A stretch of 64,000 nt of DNA from assembly GCA_019636235.1 (NCBI GenBank), contig JAHBXW010000026.1, positions 1 through 64,000 on the forward strand. Direction: 5' to 3'. Source of the stretch: Planctomyces sp. (lineage in GTDB: Bacteria; Planctomycetota; Planctomycetia; Planctomycetales; Planctomycetaceae). Below the pieces are notes generated by a model that saw nothing but the letters and a program-made list of their open reading frames with translations, did no database searches and was not told the origin of the DNA. Shown one piece after another: positions 23,745 through 31,709 of this stretch. Both the position numbers and the translations under genes were made by a program. The first letter of the stretch is position 1, and each line of letters opens with the position of its first letter.

Positions 23745-24607
23745 TTTCCCAGCCGACGATTCAGGCGTTCGATGCCCGGAGCGTGCGCGGGCTGTCGACG
23801 GTCAGCCGCCGGACTGTGGAGCGCTGGTTGAAGTCCTGCGCGGCGCGGAGCACGGAAGTGCTGACATCGCTGGGCATCAAGGCGACGCTGGCGTACGAGA
23901 GTTTGTCGACGCGCGAGGCGCCGGATGCGATGGCGATGCTGGCGGACCCGGACGCGGCCGCGATCTTCCAGGTCGGCGGGACGCGGTTTCCGGCGGTCAT
24001 GTCGATGCGGCCCGGCTGCCTGCTGGCGCTGCTGCACGGGATGCTGGGCGTGGACGCCGAGGAGTGGCCGGCGGACCGGAATCTGACATCGGTCGAGACG
24101 TCGCTGTCCGAGCTTCTGTTCGATGGCCTGCGGCGGGAGTGGTCGGAGGCCTGGCCGAAGCGCGACCCGATCTCCATCTCCTACTCGCGAACGATCGCGC
24201 GCAGCCCCAGGGCGCGGCTCTTTGATCCGGCCTCGGGGCTGATCGTGGTCCAGTTCCGGGTGACGTGCGGCTGCGGCGAAGTCCCGCTGCACTGGGTGAT
24301 GCCGATCGACGACGTGGAACATCTGACGGGTCCCGCGGCCCCGGCGACGGCCTCGCGCGGGACGGCCGGGGCACGGCTGGCGGACGTCGTGCCGATGGTG
24401 CCGCTGCCGCTGAGCGTCGAACTGGGACGCGTCCAGTTGACCGTCAGCGAAGCCGAATCGCTGCGGCGCGGCGACGTCCTGATGCTGGACCAGACGGTGC
24501 GCGCGCCGCTGACGGCGCGGGTGGCGGGCGAGGCGAAATACCAGGGACGGGCCGGGCGGATCGGCTCGCGGTTGTGTTTTGCGATCGACGCCCTCGTGGA
24601 GGATTGA
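23741..24607 (+). CDS. fliM: Flagellar motor switch protein FliM, lacking the CheY-binding peptide
   Basis: 288 residues against about 330 in the family. The C-terminal SpoA domain (about residues 215-285) runs from LPLSVELGRVQLTVSEAESL to DQTVRAPLTARVAGEAKYQG. The middle CheC-like domain is divergent, and I do not see a clear GGxG motif. The start is constrained by its ATGA overlap with fliL, and the first residues (MISQPTIQAFDA) lack the LSQ(D/E)EIDAL peptide that binds phospho-CheY. How chemotaxis signals reach the switch is therefore open. Next gene fliN. Confidence 0.85.
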   Translation: MISQPTIQAFDARSVRGLSTVSRRTVERWLKSCAARSTEVLTSLGIKATLAYESLSTREAPDAMAMLADPDAAAIFQVGGTRFPAVMSMRPGCLLALLHGMLGVDAEEWPADRNLTSVETSLSELLFDGLRREWSEAWPKRDPISISYSRTIARSPRARLFDPASGLIVVQFRVTCGCGEVPLHWVMPIDDVEHLTGPAAPATASRGTAGARLADVVPMVPLPLSVELGRVQLTVSEAESLRRGDVLMLDQTVRAPLTARVAGEAKYQGRAGRIGSRLCFAIDALVED

Positions 24608-24610
24608 AGC

Positions 24611-25021
24611 GTGCCGGGGGCGGTGAGCGATCAGGCTGCGAAGGGAGCGACTGCGACAATGGAACCAACCACAGCGGACCCGGTCGTCGAGGTGCAGCCG
24701 GCGGAGTTTCCTCCGATGGCTTCGCGTGCGGCCGCATTCGGCGATCGTCCCCTGTCGCGTTTCTATGACGTGAAGGTGACGGTCACGGTGGAACTGGGAC
24801 GCACCAGCCTGCCGCTGAGCGAGATGTTGAAGCTCGGCGAAGGGGCGGTCATCGAGCTGAATCGTGGCGTCTCGGAGCCGGTGGACCTGGTGGCGGACGG
24901 AGTGCTCCTGGCGCGCGGCGAGATTGTCGTCGTGGACGACTGTTATGGAATTCGAATCACGGAAGTGAATGCCGCGGGCAAGCCTGACGGGCCTGGCCGC
25001 GGCGCCGCGCCGGGGAGTTGA
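24611..25021 (+). CDS. fliN: Flagellar motor switch protein FliN
   Basis: 136 residues from GTG 24611 (GGAGG eight bases upstream); ATG 24659 is an alternative giving 120 residues. The SpoA domain fills the C-terminal half: VKVTVTVELGRTSLPLSEML, GEGAVIELNRGVSEPVDLVA and GEIVVVDDCYGIRITEV are near-canonical FliN. It forms the bottom of the C-ring with FliM and receives FliH. Between fliM and fliO. Confidence 0.94.
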   Translation: MPGAVSDQAAKGATATMEPTTADPVVEVQPAEFPPMASRAAAFGDRPLSRFYDVKVTVTVELGRTSLPLSEMLKLGEGAVIELNRGVSEPVDLVADGVLLARGEIVVVDDCYGIRITEVNAAGKPDGPGRGAAPGS

Positions 25022-25079
25022 GGCTGCCAGGCCGCAGCGTCTCCGGACGCTCAGACAGGGAAGTGGAAAGTCGTCAGGG

Positions 25080-25838
25080 ATGAGTTCCGCCGCCATCAGG
25101 ATGATCCGCACGTCGCCGGTGCTGCTGGCGCTGGCCTGCGGCGCGCCTGCGTCCGTGCGCGCGGCCGAGGCGCCCGCGGACTGGCCGGCCGAACAGGCGG
25201 CATTCGAGTGGCGGAATGCGGAAATCTCCGGCGAACCCGAACTCGAGGCCGACGCCGCAGCGGTCGTCGCAGCCGACGGCCGTCCCGCGCGTGCGGGGCG
25301 ATCTGAATCGTCCGCGCCGGCCCCGCGTCTCGCGGGAGTGAAGCCCGACTCCGCTGCGGACGCCGATGTCGCCCCGGAGGCCGACTCCGCTGAGGCGCCC
25401 GCGCCGCGAATGGACGCGGACCTGCTGGCGTCGTCCGACGACGTCGAGCTGCTGCTGGGCCGGCTGGGCTGGTTCGCGGGAACCCTGGGCGTGGCGACGC
25501 TGATGACGCTGTGGGGCGCGAAACTGTGGGTCGCGCGGCGGTTCGGCGGGCCGCGTTCCGAGCGGTCGCTGACAGTGATCGACAGCCTCAAGCTGGGCCC
25601 CCGGGTGGGCCTGTATCTCGTTCAGGCGGACAATCAGCGGGTGCTCGTCGGTCTCGACGGCGGCCGCGCGCTCAACATGCTGACGCTCCCGGCGACGTTC
25701 GATGCGACGCTCTCCGAGGCGGTGGACGGCGAGGAGGCCCCAGTCGGAGAACCGGCGGCTCCGCGCCCGGACCGGCCCGCCCTGTGGAAAGACATTCTGC
25801 CGGCCCGGCCGCTGCGTTCGATGGGGAGTCGCTCATGA
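25080..25838 (+). CDS. fliO: Flagellar export assembly protein FliO
   Basis: 252 residues from ATG 25080. Signal-peptide-like N-terminus, a long acidic/Ala-rich periplasmic segment (about 30-130), one membrane helix (about 145-165) and a cytoplasmic FliO domain: LTVIDSLKLGPRVGLYLVQA followed by DNQRVLVGLDGGRALNML. FliO stabilises FliP during gate assembly. The N-terminal periplasmic part is longer than in enterobacterial FliO. Overlaps the fliP start by four bases. Confidence 0.88.
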   Translation: MSSAAIRMIRTSPVLLALACGAPASVRAAEAPADWPAEQAAFEWRNAEISGEPELEADAAAVVAADGRPARAGRSESSAPAPRLAGVKPDSAADADVAPEADSAEAPAPRMDADLLASSDDVELLLGRLGWFAGTLGVATLMTLWGAKLWVARRFGGPRSERSLTVIDSLKLGPRVGLYLVQADNQRVLVGLDGGRALNMLTLPATFDATLSEAVDGEEAPVGEPAAPRPDRPALWKDILPARPLRSMGSRS

Positions 25839-26494
25839 GTCCCGATCAACTGGTCAGCGGCGGCCAGGAGCTGGCGGCGCCGCTGCAGATCGCGCTGTTT
25901 CTGAGCGCGCTGGCGTTCCTGTCGTCGGCGCTGGTGACGCTGACGGCCTTCACGCGGATCGTGATCGTGCTGTCGTTCGCTCGTCGCGCGCTGTCGACGC
26001 AAGAGATTCCGCCGACGCCGGTGCTGCTGGGTCTGGCGCTGTTTCTGACACTGTTCGTTATGGGGCCGACGTTCGAGGCGATCGACCAGAACGCGCTCAC
26101 GCCCTACATGGACAAGGAGCTGTCCGCGCCGCAGGCCTGCGAGCTGGCGTGGGCGGAGTTGCGGCAGTTCATGATCCGCCAGACGCGGAAGTCGGACCTG
26201 CAGCTGTTTCTGGACCTGGCAAAGTCCGAACCCCCTGAAACGGCGGCCGACATTCCGGCGCGGGTGCTGGTGCCGGCCTTTGTGACGAGCGAACTGAAGA
26301 CCGCATTCATCATGGGCTTCTGCCTGTACGTTCCGTTCCTGTTGATCGACCTGGTGGTGTCCGTGGTGCTGATGTCGTTGGGCATGATGATGATGCCTCC
26401 GGTGATCATCTCCACGCCGTTGAAGCTGCTGCTGTTCGTGCTGGTGGATGGCTGGCCGGTGTTGTTGCGTGCGTTGACGACGAGCTTTCATTGA
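25835..26494 (+). CDS. fliP: Flagellar export gate protein FliP
   Basis: 219 residues. Start at ATG 25835 by ATGA overlap with fliO; the frame is open further upstream but inside fliO. Signatures: FLSSALVTLTAFTRIVIVLS, PPTPVLLGLALFLTLFVMGP, QFMIRQTRKSDLQLFLDLAK and MSLGMMMMPPVIISTPLKLL. It forms the FliP5-FliQ4-FliR1 gate, yet fliQ and fliR are encoded about 12 kb away in the flgB operon. Confidence 0.96.
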   Translation: MSPDQLVSGGQELAAPLQIALFLSALAFLSSALVTLTAFTRIVIVLSFARRALSTQEIPPTPVLLGLALFLTLFVMGPTFEAIDQNALTPYMDKELSAPQACELAWAELRQFMIRQTRKSDLQLFLDLAKSEPPETAADIPARVLVPAFVTSELKTAFIMGFCLYVPFLLIDLVVSVVLMSLGMMMMPPVIISTPLKLLLFVLVDGWPVLLRALTTSFH

Positions 26495-26505
26495 CCGCCC
26501 CGGAC

Positions 26506-26537
26506 GCGGGAACGGGCGAATTGGCCCGGTTCCGCGC
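26506..26537 (+). terminator. Hairpin between fliP and flhA
   Basis: Left arm GCGGGAACGGGC and right arm GCCCGGTTCCGCGC pair with single-base bulges around a GAATTG loop. It begins 12 bases after the fliP stop. No U-run follows, so it could be an attenuator, a processing site or an inefficient terminator. Confidence 0.4.
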
Positions 26538-26619
26538 GCGGGGTCATTGGCGTTGAACAGGCGGAATTGAGAAGCCGGCCGGACGGAATCCACGGCCGGC
26601 GAGAGGAAATGGCGGAAAC

Positions 26620-28734
26620 ATGACCACGGCGGCTGCGAATCTGACGCCCGAACCAGGCCGCGCTCATCAGAGCGAGGTGCTGCTGGCCGGCGGCATGCTG
26701 CTGGTGCTGGTCGTCATGCTGGTGCCGCTGCCGCCGGCGCTGCTGGACATGCTGCTGGCGTGCAATCTGGGTCTGTCGCTGCTGCTGCTGTTGATCACGA
26801 TGAGCGCGCGGCAGCCGTTGGATCTGTCGGTGTTCCCGTCGCTGCTGCTGCTGCTGACGCTGTACCGGCTGTCATTGAACGTGGCCACGACGCGGCTGAT
26901 TCTGCTGGACGGGGACGCGGGCAAGATCGTGTCGACGTTCGGCGGGATGGTCGTGGGCGGGAACCTGGTGGTCGGGCTGGTGGTGTTCCTGATCCTGGTG
27001 GTGATCCAGTTCATCGTGATCACCAAGGGCTCGGAGCGCGTGTCGGAAGTCTCGGCGCGGTTCACCCTCGACGCTCTGCCCGGCAAGCAGATGGCGATTG
27101 ACGCCGAGATCAACTCGGGGGCGATCAACGACGCCGAGGCCCGTCGCCGGCGGGAGCTGCTGAACCGCGAAATGGAGTTCTACGGCTCCATGGACGGGGC
27201 CAGCAAATTCGTCCGCGGCGACGCGATCGCCGGGATGATCATCACGGCCATCAACCTGCTGGGCGGCGTCGTCATCGGGCTGAGCCGGGGGCTGAGCTTC
27301 GGCGATTCGATCCGCACCTATTCGGTGCTGTCGGTCGGCGACGGGCTGGTGTCGCAGATTCCCGCGCTGATTGTCGCGGTGACGGCCGGCATTCTGGTGA
27401 CGAAGAACACATCCGAGGCGAACCTCGGTCAGGAAATCGGCAAACAGTTGTTTTCCAACGACCGGCCGCTGTGGATGGCGTCCGGCATGTTCCTGATGCT
27501 GGCGCTGGTCCCGGGTCTGCCGAAGATTCCCTTCCTGTTGTTGTCGGGGGGTGTGGCCTGGCTGGTGCGTCGGCTGCGTCGTCCCGCGCCGGCGCCCGTG
27601 TCGGCAGAGCCCGCGCCTCCGCCGTCGACTCCGGAGTTCGACGAGAAGAAGCAGCTGGACGAGTTCCTGGTGCAGGATCGCGCGGTCGTCGAGGTCGGCG
27701 CCCGGCTGATCCCGCTCGTGAACCCCAAGCGGGCCCGCGGCATTGCCGAACGGATCACCTCCCTGCGCCGGGACTTCGCGCGGACCAGCGGCATCTGGAT
27801 TCCGCCGATCCGGGTCCGCGACAACCTGGAATTGGGGCCGGAGGAGTACCGCGTCGTGATCGCCGGCCGGGAGACGGCGCGGCGCACGCTGCGAGTCGAC
27901 CAGATGCTGGCCATCGCTCCCGAGAATCCGACCGCCCACGTGCAGGGGGAGGAGACGCAGGACCCGGCGTTCGGCATCCCCGCGAAGTGGATCGACCCGG
28001 GGCTGCAGCGGCAGGCGGAGTTCGCCGGCTACACGGTCGTCGATCCGGCCAGCGTGCTGATCACGCACCTGGGCGAGATCCTCAAACGGCATGCCTCCGA
28101 GCTGCTCAGCCGTGAGGACGTCCGCAAGATGATCGAAAAGGTCAAGGAGCACGCGCCGACGATCGTTGAGGAGCTGAAGCCCGAAGTCGTTCGGATGAGC
28201 GTCCTGCACCAGGTGCTGGTGCAGTTGGCGGCCGAGCGCGTGCCGCTGTCGGACCTGACGCTGATCCTGGAGTCGATCGTGAATCACGGAGCGACGGTCA
28301 AGCAGGCGGACGATCTGCTGGACCGGGTGCGGGAGGACATTGGCCGAGTGGTGTGCGGCCGGTTCTGCGACGACTCCGGCAAACTGCAGGTCATCGTGTT
28401 CGATCCGAAGCTGGAAGCCCGGTTGCGGGAGTCGCTGCACGACGGGCAGTTGGCGCTCGACGGCCGTCGACTGGAGCGGCTGCTGGAGGAGGTCGGCGAA
28501 CAGTGGAAGCAGGCGGTTCGACAGCGGTCGGACGCGGCGGTGATCGTGGATCGCCGGCTGCGGCGTCCGTTGCGCCGGCTGCTGGCCCGCGCGTTTCCCG
28601 ACCTCGGTCTGTTGAGCTACTCGGAGGTGCCGGCGGACATGCTGCTGCAGCCCTCGGGAATGGTCCGCTTGCCGCCGGTGTTCGAGGAGTCGCCGGGGGA
28701 GGAAGCGCGGGCCAGCCAGCGGGCCGCCGCCTGA
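26620..28734 (+). CDS. flhA: Flagellar export gate protein FlhA
   Basis: 704 residues. The membrane half (about 1-330) has the conserved LYRLSLNVATTRLIL and GGMVVGGNLVVGLVVFLILV, and the FHIPEP-type loop, which here reads RFTLDALPGKQMAIDAEIN SG and EFYGSMDGASKFVRGDAIAG. The cytosolic half (about 345-690) forms the nonameric docking ring for chaperone-substrate complexes and keeps AEFAGYTVVDPASVLITHL-like and LHQVLVQLAAERVPLSDL segments. Ribosome site GAGAGG upstream. Confidence 0.96.
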   Translation: MTTAAANLTPEPGRAHQSEVLLAGGMLLVLVVMLVPLPPALLDMLLACNLGLSLLLLLITMSARQPLDLSVFPSLLLLLTLYRLSLNVATTRLILLDGDAGKIVSTFGGMVVGGNLVVGLVVFLILVVIQFIVITKGSERVSEVSARFTLDALPGKQMAIDAEINSGAINDAEARRRRELLNREMEFYGSMDGASKFVRGDAIAGMIITAINLLGGVVIGLSRGLSFGDSIRTYSVLSVGDGLVSQIPALIVAVTAGILVTKNTSEANLGQEIGKQLFSNDRPLWMASGMFLMLALVPGLPKIPFLLLSGGVAWLVRRLRRPAPAPVSAEPAPPPSTPEFDEKKQLDEFLVQDRAVVEVGARLIPLVNPKRARGIAERITSLRRDFARTSGIWIPPIRVRDNLELGPEEYRVVIAGRETARRTLRVDQMLAIAPENPTAHVQGEETQDPAFGIPAKWIDPGLQRQAEFAGYTVVDPASVLITHLGEILKRHASELLSREDVRKMIEKVKEHAPTIVEELKPEVVRMSVLHQVLVQLAAERVPLSDLTLILESIVNHGATVKQADDLLDRVREDIGRVVCGRFCDDSGKLQVIVFDPKLEARLRESLHDGQLALDGRRLERLLEEVGEQWKQAVRQRSDAAVIVDRRLRRPLRRLLARAFPDLGLLSYSEVPADMLLQPSGMVRLPPVFEESPGEEARASQRAAA

Positions 28735-28773
28735 GCGGAGGCACGGGAATCATTCAGACAATGTTTGTGACAC

Positions 28774-28989
28774 ATGACCACGTCGACAGCCGAACGCGGA
28801 CAACCCTGGGGACGCGCCTGCGGCCTCCTGGGGGCCTGCGCCGTGACGCTGGGAGGCGTCGCACAGCAGATGGATCCGGACGTGATTCTGTACCGGTCGG
28901 TCATCGCGGGAGCGACGATCTCCGGCATCGTGTTCGCGTTCCGGTGCGTGGTGCGGGGACTTCAGGGAACGGATGACGAGGACGAGTGA
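28774..28989 (+). CDS. Small two-helix membrane protein in the flagellar operon
   Basis: 71 residues with two hydrophobic segments (about 14-30 and 42-61) and an acidic tail (DDEDE). It sits between flhA and the sigma28 gene, where many bacteria carry flhF and flhG. I do not recognise a family. Conservation of position in related genomes would be the best test of relevance. Confidence 0.55.
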   Translation: MTTSTAERGQPWGRACGLLGACAVTLGGVAQQMDPDVILYRSVIAGATISGIVFAFRCVVRGLQGTDDEDE

Positions 28990-29116
28990 GTCGAGCAGGG
29001 CCGCGCGACAGCCGGCCCGGACGCCCGGAATGACAGTCAGGACAGTGGTCTGATTTCGAAAGAACAGGACCCCGGCCGGAGCGATCCGGTCGCACTTCGC
29101 GAGCCGTGAGCAAGGC

Positions 29117-29815
29117 ATGGAAGCCGTCGCCAACGCGTATCGACAGATCGCGACGAGACACAGCCGGGACCAGTTGATCGTGGATCACCTGGCGTTCGTT
29201 CGGCATTTGCTGGGGCGCGTCGTCTCGGGTCTGCCTTCGGGAGTCGACGTCGAGAACCTCGAAGCGGCGGGCATCCTGGGCCTGGTCGAGGCGGCCGGCC
29301 AGTTCGACGCGACGCGCGGCGTGCCGTTCAAGACGTTCGCCTATCCGCGGATCCGCGGCGCGATCCTCGACGAACTCCGCCGGAACTGCCCGTTGCCGCA
29401 GCACATGCTGCAGCGCTGGTCGGCGATCCGACGGGCGGCGGCCGCGCTGGGGGCCACGCCGACGGTCGAGGCGCTGGCCAAGGCGACGCAACTGCCAATC
29501 GAGGAGGTCGAGGAATGCCTCGAAGCGATCCGCATGACGCGCCCGGAGGCGTGGCACGAGGACCTGGTCGCTCCGAGCATCATTCGTCGGATCGACCCCG
29601 CTCAGGGGCTGGAACAGGACGAGGACAAGGCCCTGCTGGCCGAAGCCGTCGAGAGCCTGCCCCGCCAGGAACGGCTCGTCGTTTCGATGTACTACGGCGA
29701 CGACATGCGGCTCAAGGAAATCGGAGACGTGCTGGGCCTTTCGGAGAGCCGGATCAGCCGGATTCTGGCGAGGGCCCAGTTGCGATTGAAAGACTACGTC
29801 GGTCGCCGCAGCTGA
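29117..29815 (+). CDS. fliA: RNA polymerase sigma factor for flagellar operon, FliA (sigma28)
   Basis: 232 residues, normal for FliA. Region 2 includes VENLEAAGILGLVEAAGQFD, TRGVPFKTFAYPRIRGAILD and ELRR; region 3 includes TPTVEALAKATQLPIEEVEE; region 4 includes LPRQERLVVSMYYGDDMRLK and the helix-turn-helix LSESRISRILARAQLRLK. It should read TAAAGTTT/GCCGATAA promoters such as the candidate before flgB, and is expected to be held by the anti-sigma factor FlgM encoded at 41012. Confidence 0.95.
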   Translation: MEAVANAYRQIATRHSRDQLIVDHLAFVRHLLGRVVSGLPSGVDVENLEAAGILGLVEAAGQFDATRGVPFKTFAYPRIRGAILDELRRNCPLPQHMLQRWSAIRRAAAALGATPTVEALAKATQLPIEEVEECLEAIRMTRPEAWHEDLVAPSIIRRIDPAQGLEQDEDKALLAEAVESLPRQERLVVSMYYGDDMRLKEIGDVLGLSESRISRILARAQLRLKDYVGRRS

Positions 29816-29849
29816 TGCGGACCCGATGCCACACCGGGAAGTCGTACAG

Positions 29850-30083
29850 ATGAGCACAATCCTGAGATCGGCGGGCAGCCGGATTCTGTCTGCGGACGCG
29901 GTTCGCGTCGCGCGGGACCGCCTGCCCCTCAGCGGCGAAACCGAAGTCTGTGAGGGAGGCGTGCAGGTGACGGCGCGCGAGCAGGAAGGCGTCGTTCGCG
30001 AAATCATCGTCGCCTGCGCCTGCGGAAAGATCACCGTGCTGGAATGCGATTACGACGTCCCGTCCGCGGCCCAGGCCCGTTGA
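29850..30083 (+). CDS. Small conserved-looking protein with CACG motif, function unknown
   Basis: 77 residues from ATG 29850 (GGGAAG upstream); ATG 29826 in frame would add eight residues. The C-terminal half carries IIVACACGKITVLECDYD, with two Cys two residues apart followed by Gly-Lys, resembling a small nucleotide- or metal-binding turn, though no pair of zinc knuckles is complete. It is 34 bases after the sigma28 gene and before two lipoprotein genes. No family recognised. Confidence 0.5.
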   Translation: MSTILRSAGSRILSADAVRVARDRLPLSGETEVCEGGVQVTAREQEGVVREIIVACACGKITVLECDYDVPSAAQAR

Positions 30084-30150
30084 CGACGCCAGCCGTCGAA
30101 CGCGGCCGCGCTGCGCATCGACGGCATGGCTCATAGCGAGGAACGCAACC

Positions 30151-30843
30151 ATGTCTCCCAACAGGCCGAGCGCCATCTCCCGGTTGCCGTCCCGCGCGCG
30201 AAATGTGCGCGGCAGCCGTCGGCTGCTGATCGCTGCGGGCATAACGGCTTCGCTCGCGCTGCCGGGCTGCCTGGGGACGGAGAGTGGAATGATGCGGGGT
30301 CTGCGGGGGCGCGGGGCGACTGCCATGGCGGCCCATCCGCCGACGGTCCCTCCTGGCGAGCCGCCCGGCGCCTTCCCGGCGCCGCCTCCCGCTTCGCAGC
30401 GTTCCTCGAACGACTGGCCCGAGGACGACGATCCCGGTGCAAACATCGCGCTCCCGGGCACGGCGCCTGTCGACGAGCTGCGGGAAGCGCTGACGGCTGC
30501 AACGGCCGAGCTGGCGAATGTCGCGGGACAACTGACTCAACTCGAAGCGCGGCACGCCGAGACGCTGAAGTCTCTTGACGATCTGCGGGCTTTGCAGCGG
30601 GCCTCCGACGGCCGCACGGCCGCGCTGGAAACGGCGGCGACGCTGCAGGCGGCCGCCATCGACGATCTGAAACGCGGCGCCGCGGCCCAGCAGGAAGAGC
30701 AATGGCGCACGCTGGACGCGATCTCCGATGCGATCGACCGCGTCCTCGAAAGCGAGGCCGCACCCCGCAGCCAAGCTGGCGCCGCGACGTCGCAACAGGC
30801 CGCCGGGCGCACGCCGCTGTTCGAACGGAGTCAGCGCCGATGA
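30151..30843 (+). CDS. Lipoprotein with coiled coil, flagellar operon
   Basis: 230 residues. Basic N-terminus and hydrophobic stretch ending in the lipobox LPGC (Cys at about residue 40). A Pro-rich segment (about 60-100) leads to a long Ala/Glu/Leu coiled coil (about 108-205). AGGAACGCAACC precedes the ATG. Its stop overlaps the next lipoprotein gene (ATGA). Location after sigma28 suggests an envelope component linked to the flagellum, for example a collar around the rod, but this is inference. Confidence 0.6.
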   Translation: MSPNRPSAISRLPSRARNVRGSRRLLIAAGITASLALPGCLGTESGMMRGLRGRGATAMAAHPPTVPPGEPPGAFPAPPPASQRSSNDWPEDDDPGANIALPGTAPVDELREALTAATAELANVAGQLTQLEARHAETLKSLDDLRALQRASDGRTAALETAATLQAAAIDDLKRGAAAQQEEQWRTLDAISDAIDRVLESEAAPRSQAGAATSQQAAGRTPLFERSQRR

Positions 30844-31709
30844 ACTGCCGAAGGCAACGTGGACGACGGATCGCGGCCGGAGCGGCGCTGGCCCTGGCCA
30901 CGGCGGGCTGCGGCCCGGAGGTGGCGCTGCCGCCCATCACCCCGGTCGTGGCGCTGCATCCATTGCCGGGGGCGGGCTACAACCTGCTGCAGGCGCGAAC
31001 GATCTTTCTCGTCGTCGATTCTCAGGACTTGACGCTGCGGACGGTGCTGCCGCGCATCGCGGAGATCGTCTCCTCGGAACTGCGGGCCGCGACTCCGGCG
31101 GAGGTCGTGATCGTCTCGCCGCCAGTGAACCGCTGCTCGGCGAGCCTTCCCTGGGAGCAGACCTGCACCGCATACGATCTGCACTGGAACGGGCAGCCGC
31201 AAACGGTCGTGATGTTCTGCGACGTGTTCGAGTACGACGCCTATTCGCCGCTGCGAGTCGGCCTGGCGGTCCGTGTGAAGCGACTTGAAGACGGACTGGA
31301 GCTGGCGGGCGTGCAGGGGGTGTGGGACCGGATGCCGACGGCCCCGCTGCTGCCGCCGCACCGGTTCTGGAGCCTGCCGCGGGTGATTGTCCGCCGGCCG
31401 AATCCCCGGCCGTGGGCGGAGCAGGTCGAAGACATGACGATCACATCGCTGATGCGGCTGGCGGCGCGGGAGTCCGTGCAGTCGCTGATCGCGATGGGGC
31501 CCGCTGCCGGGCCGCTGCCAGCGGCGCTGCCCGAGGCCTATCCGACGTTCGCCGAACCCGACTACGACAGTCCGGAGTTCTACGCGCCGGAAGACTACCC
31601 CGCTCCGCCGGCGCATGCCGGACCCGCCCTGCCCGAGCCCCCCGACGTCGGACTGGACGAGGCCGAACTCCTCGACGACTTCAGCGAATCAGCTGAGTCA
31701 GTTCCTTAA
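30840..31709 (+). CDS. Lipoprotein of unknown function, flagellar operon
   Basis: 289 residues from ATG 30840 (ATGA overlap with the preceding lipoprotein). Lipobox TAGC (Cys24). The central domain alternates strands and helices (TIFLVVDSQDLTLRTVLPRI; VVMFCDVFEYDAYSPLRVGL; VKRLEDGLELAGVQGVWD), reminiscent of small periplasmic outer-membrane-assembly lipoproteins. Cys pairs occur at NRCSASL and EQTCTAY. The C-terminus is acidic and Pro/Tyr-rich. Its 3' end overlaps the convergent flgE gene by 29 bases. No family recognised. Confidence 0.6.
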   Translation: MNCRRQRGRRIAAGAALALATAGCGPEVALPPITPVVALHPLPGAGYNLLQARTIFLVVDSQDLTLRTVLPRIAEIVSSELRAATPAEVVIVSPPVNRCSASLPWEQTCTAYDLHWNGQPQTVVMFCDVFEYDAYSPLRVGLAVRVKRLEDGLELAGVQGVWDRMPTAPLLPPHRFWSLPRVIVRRPNPRPWAEQVEDMTITSLMRLAARESVQSLIAMGPAAGPLPAALPEAYPTFAEPDYDSPEFYAPEDYPAPPAHAGPALPEPPDVGLDEAELLDDFSESAESVP

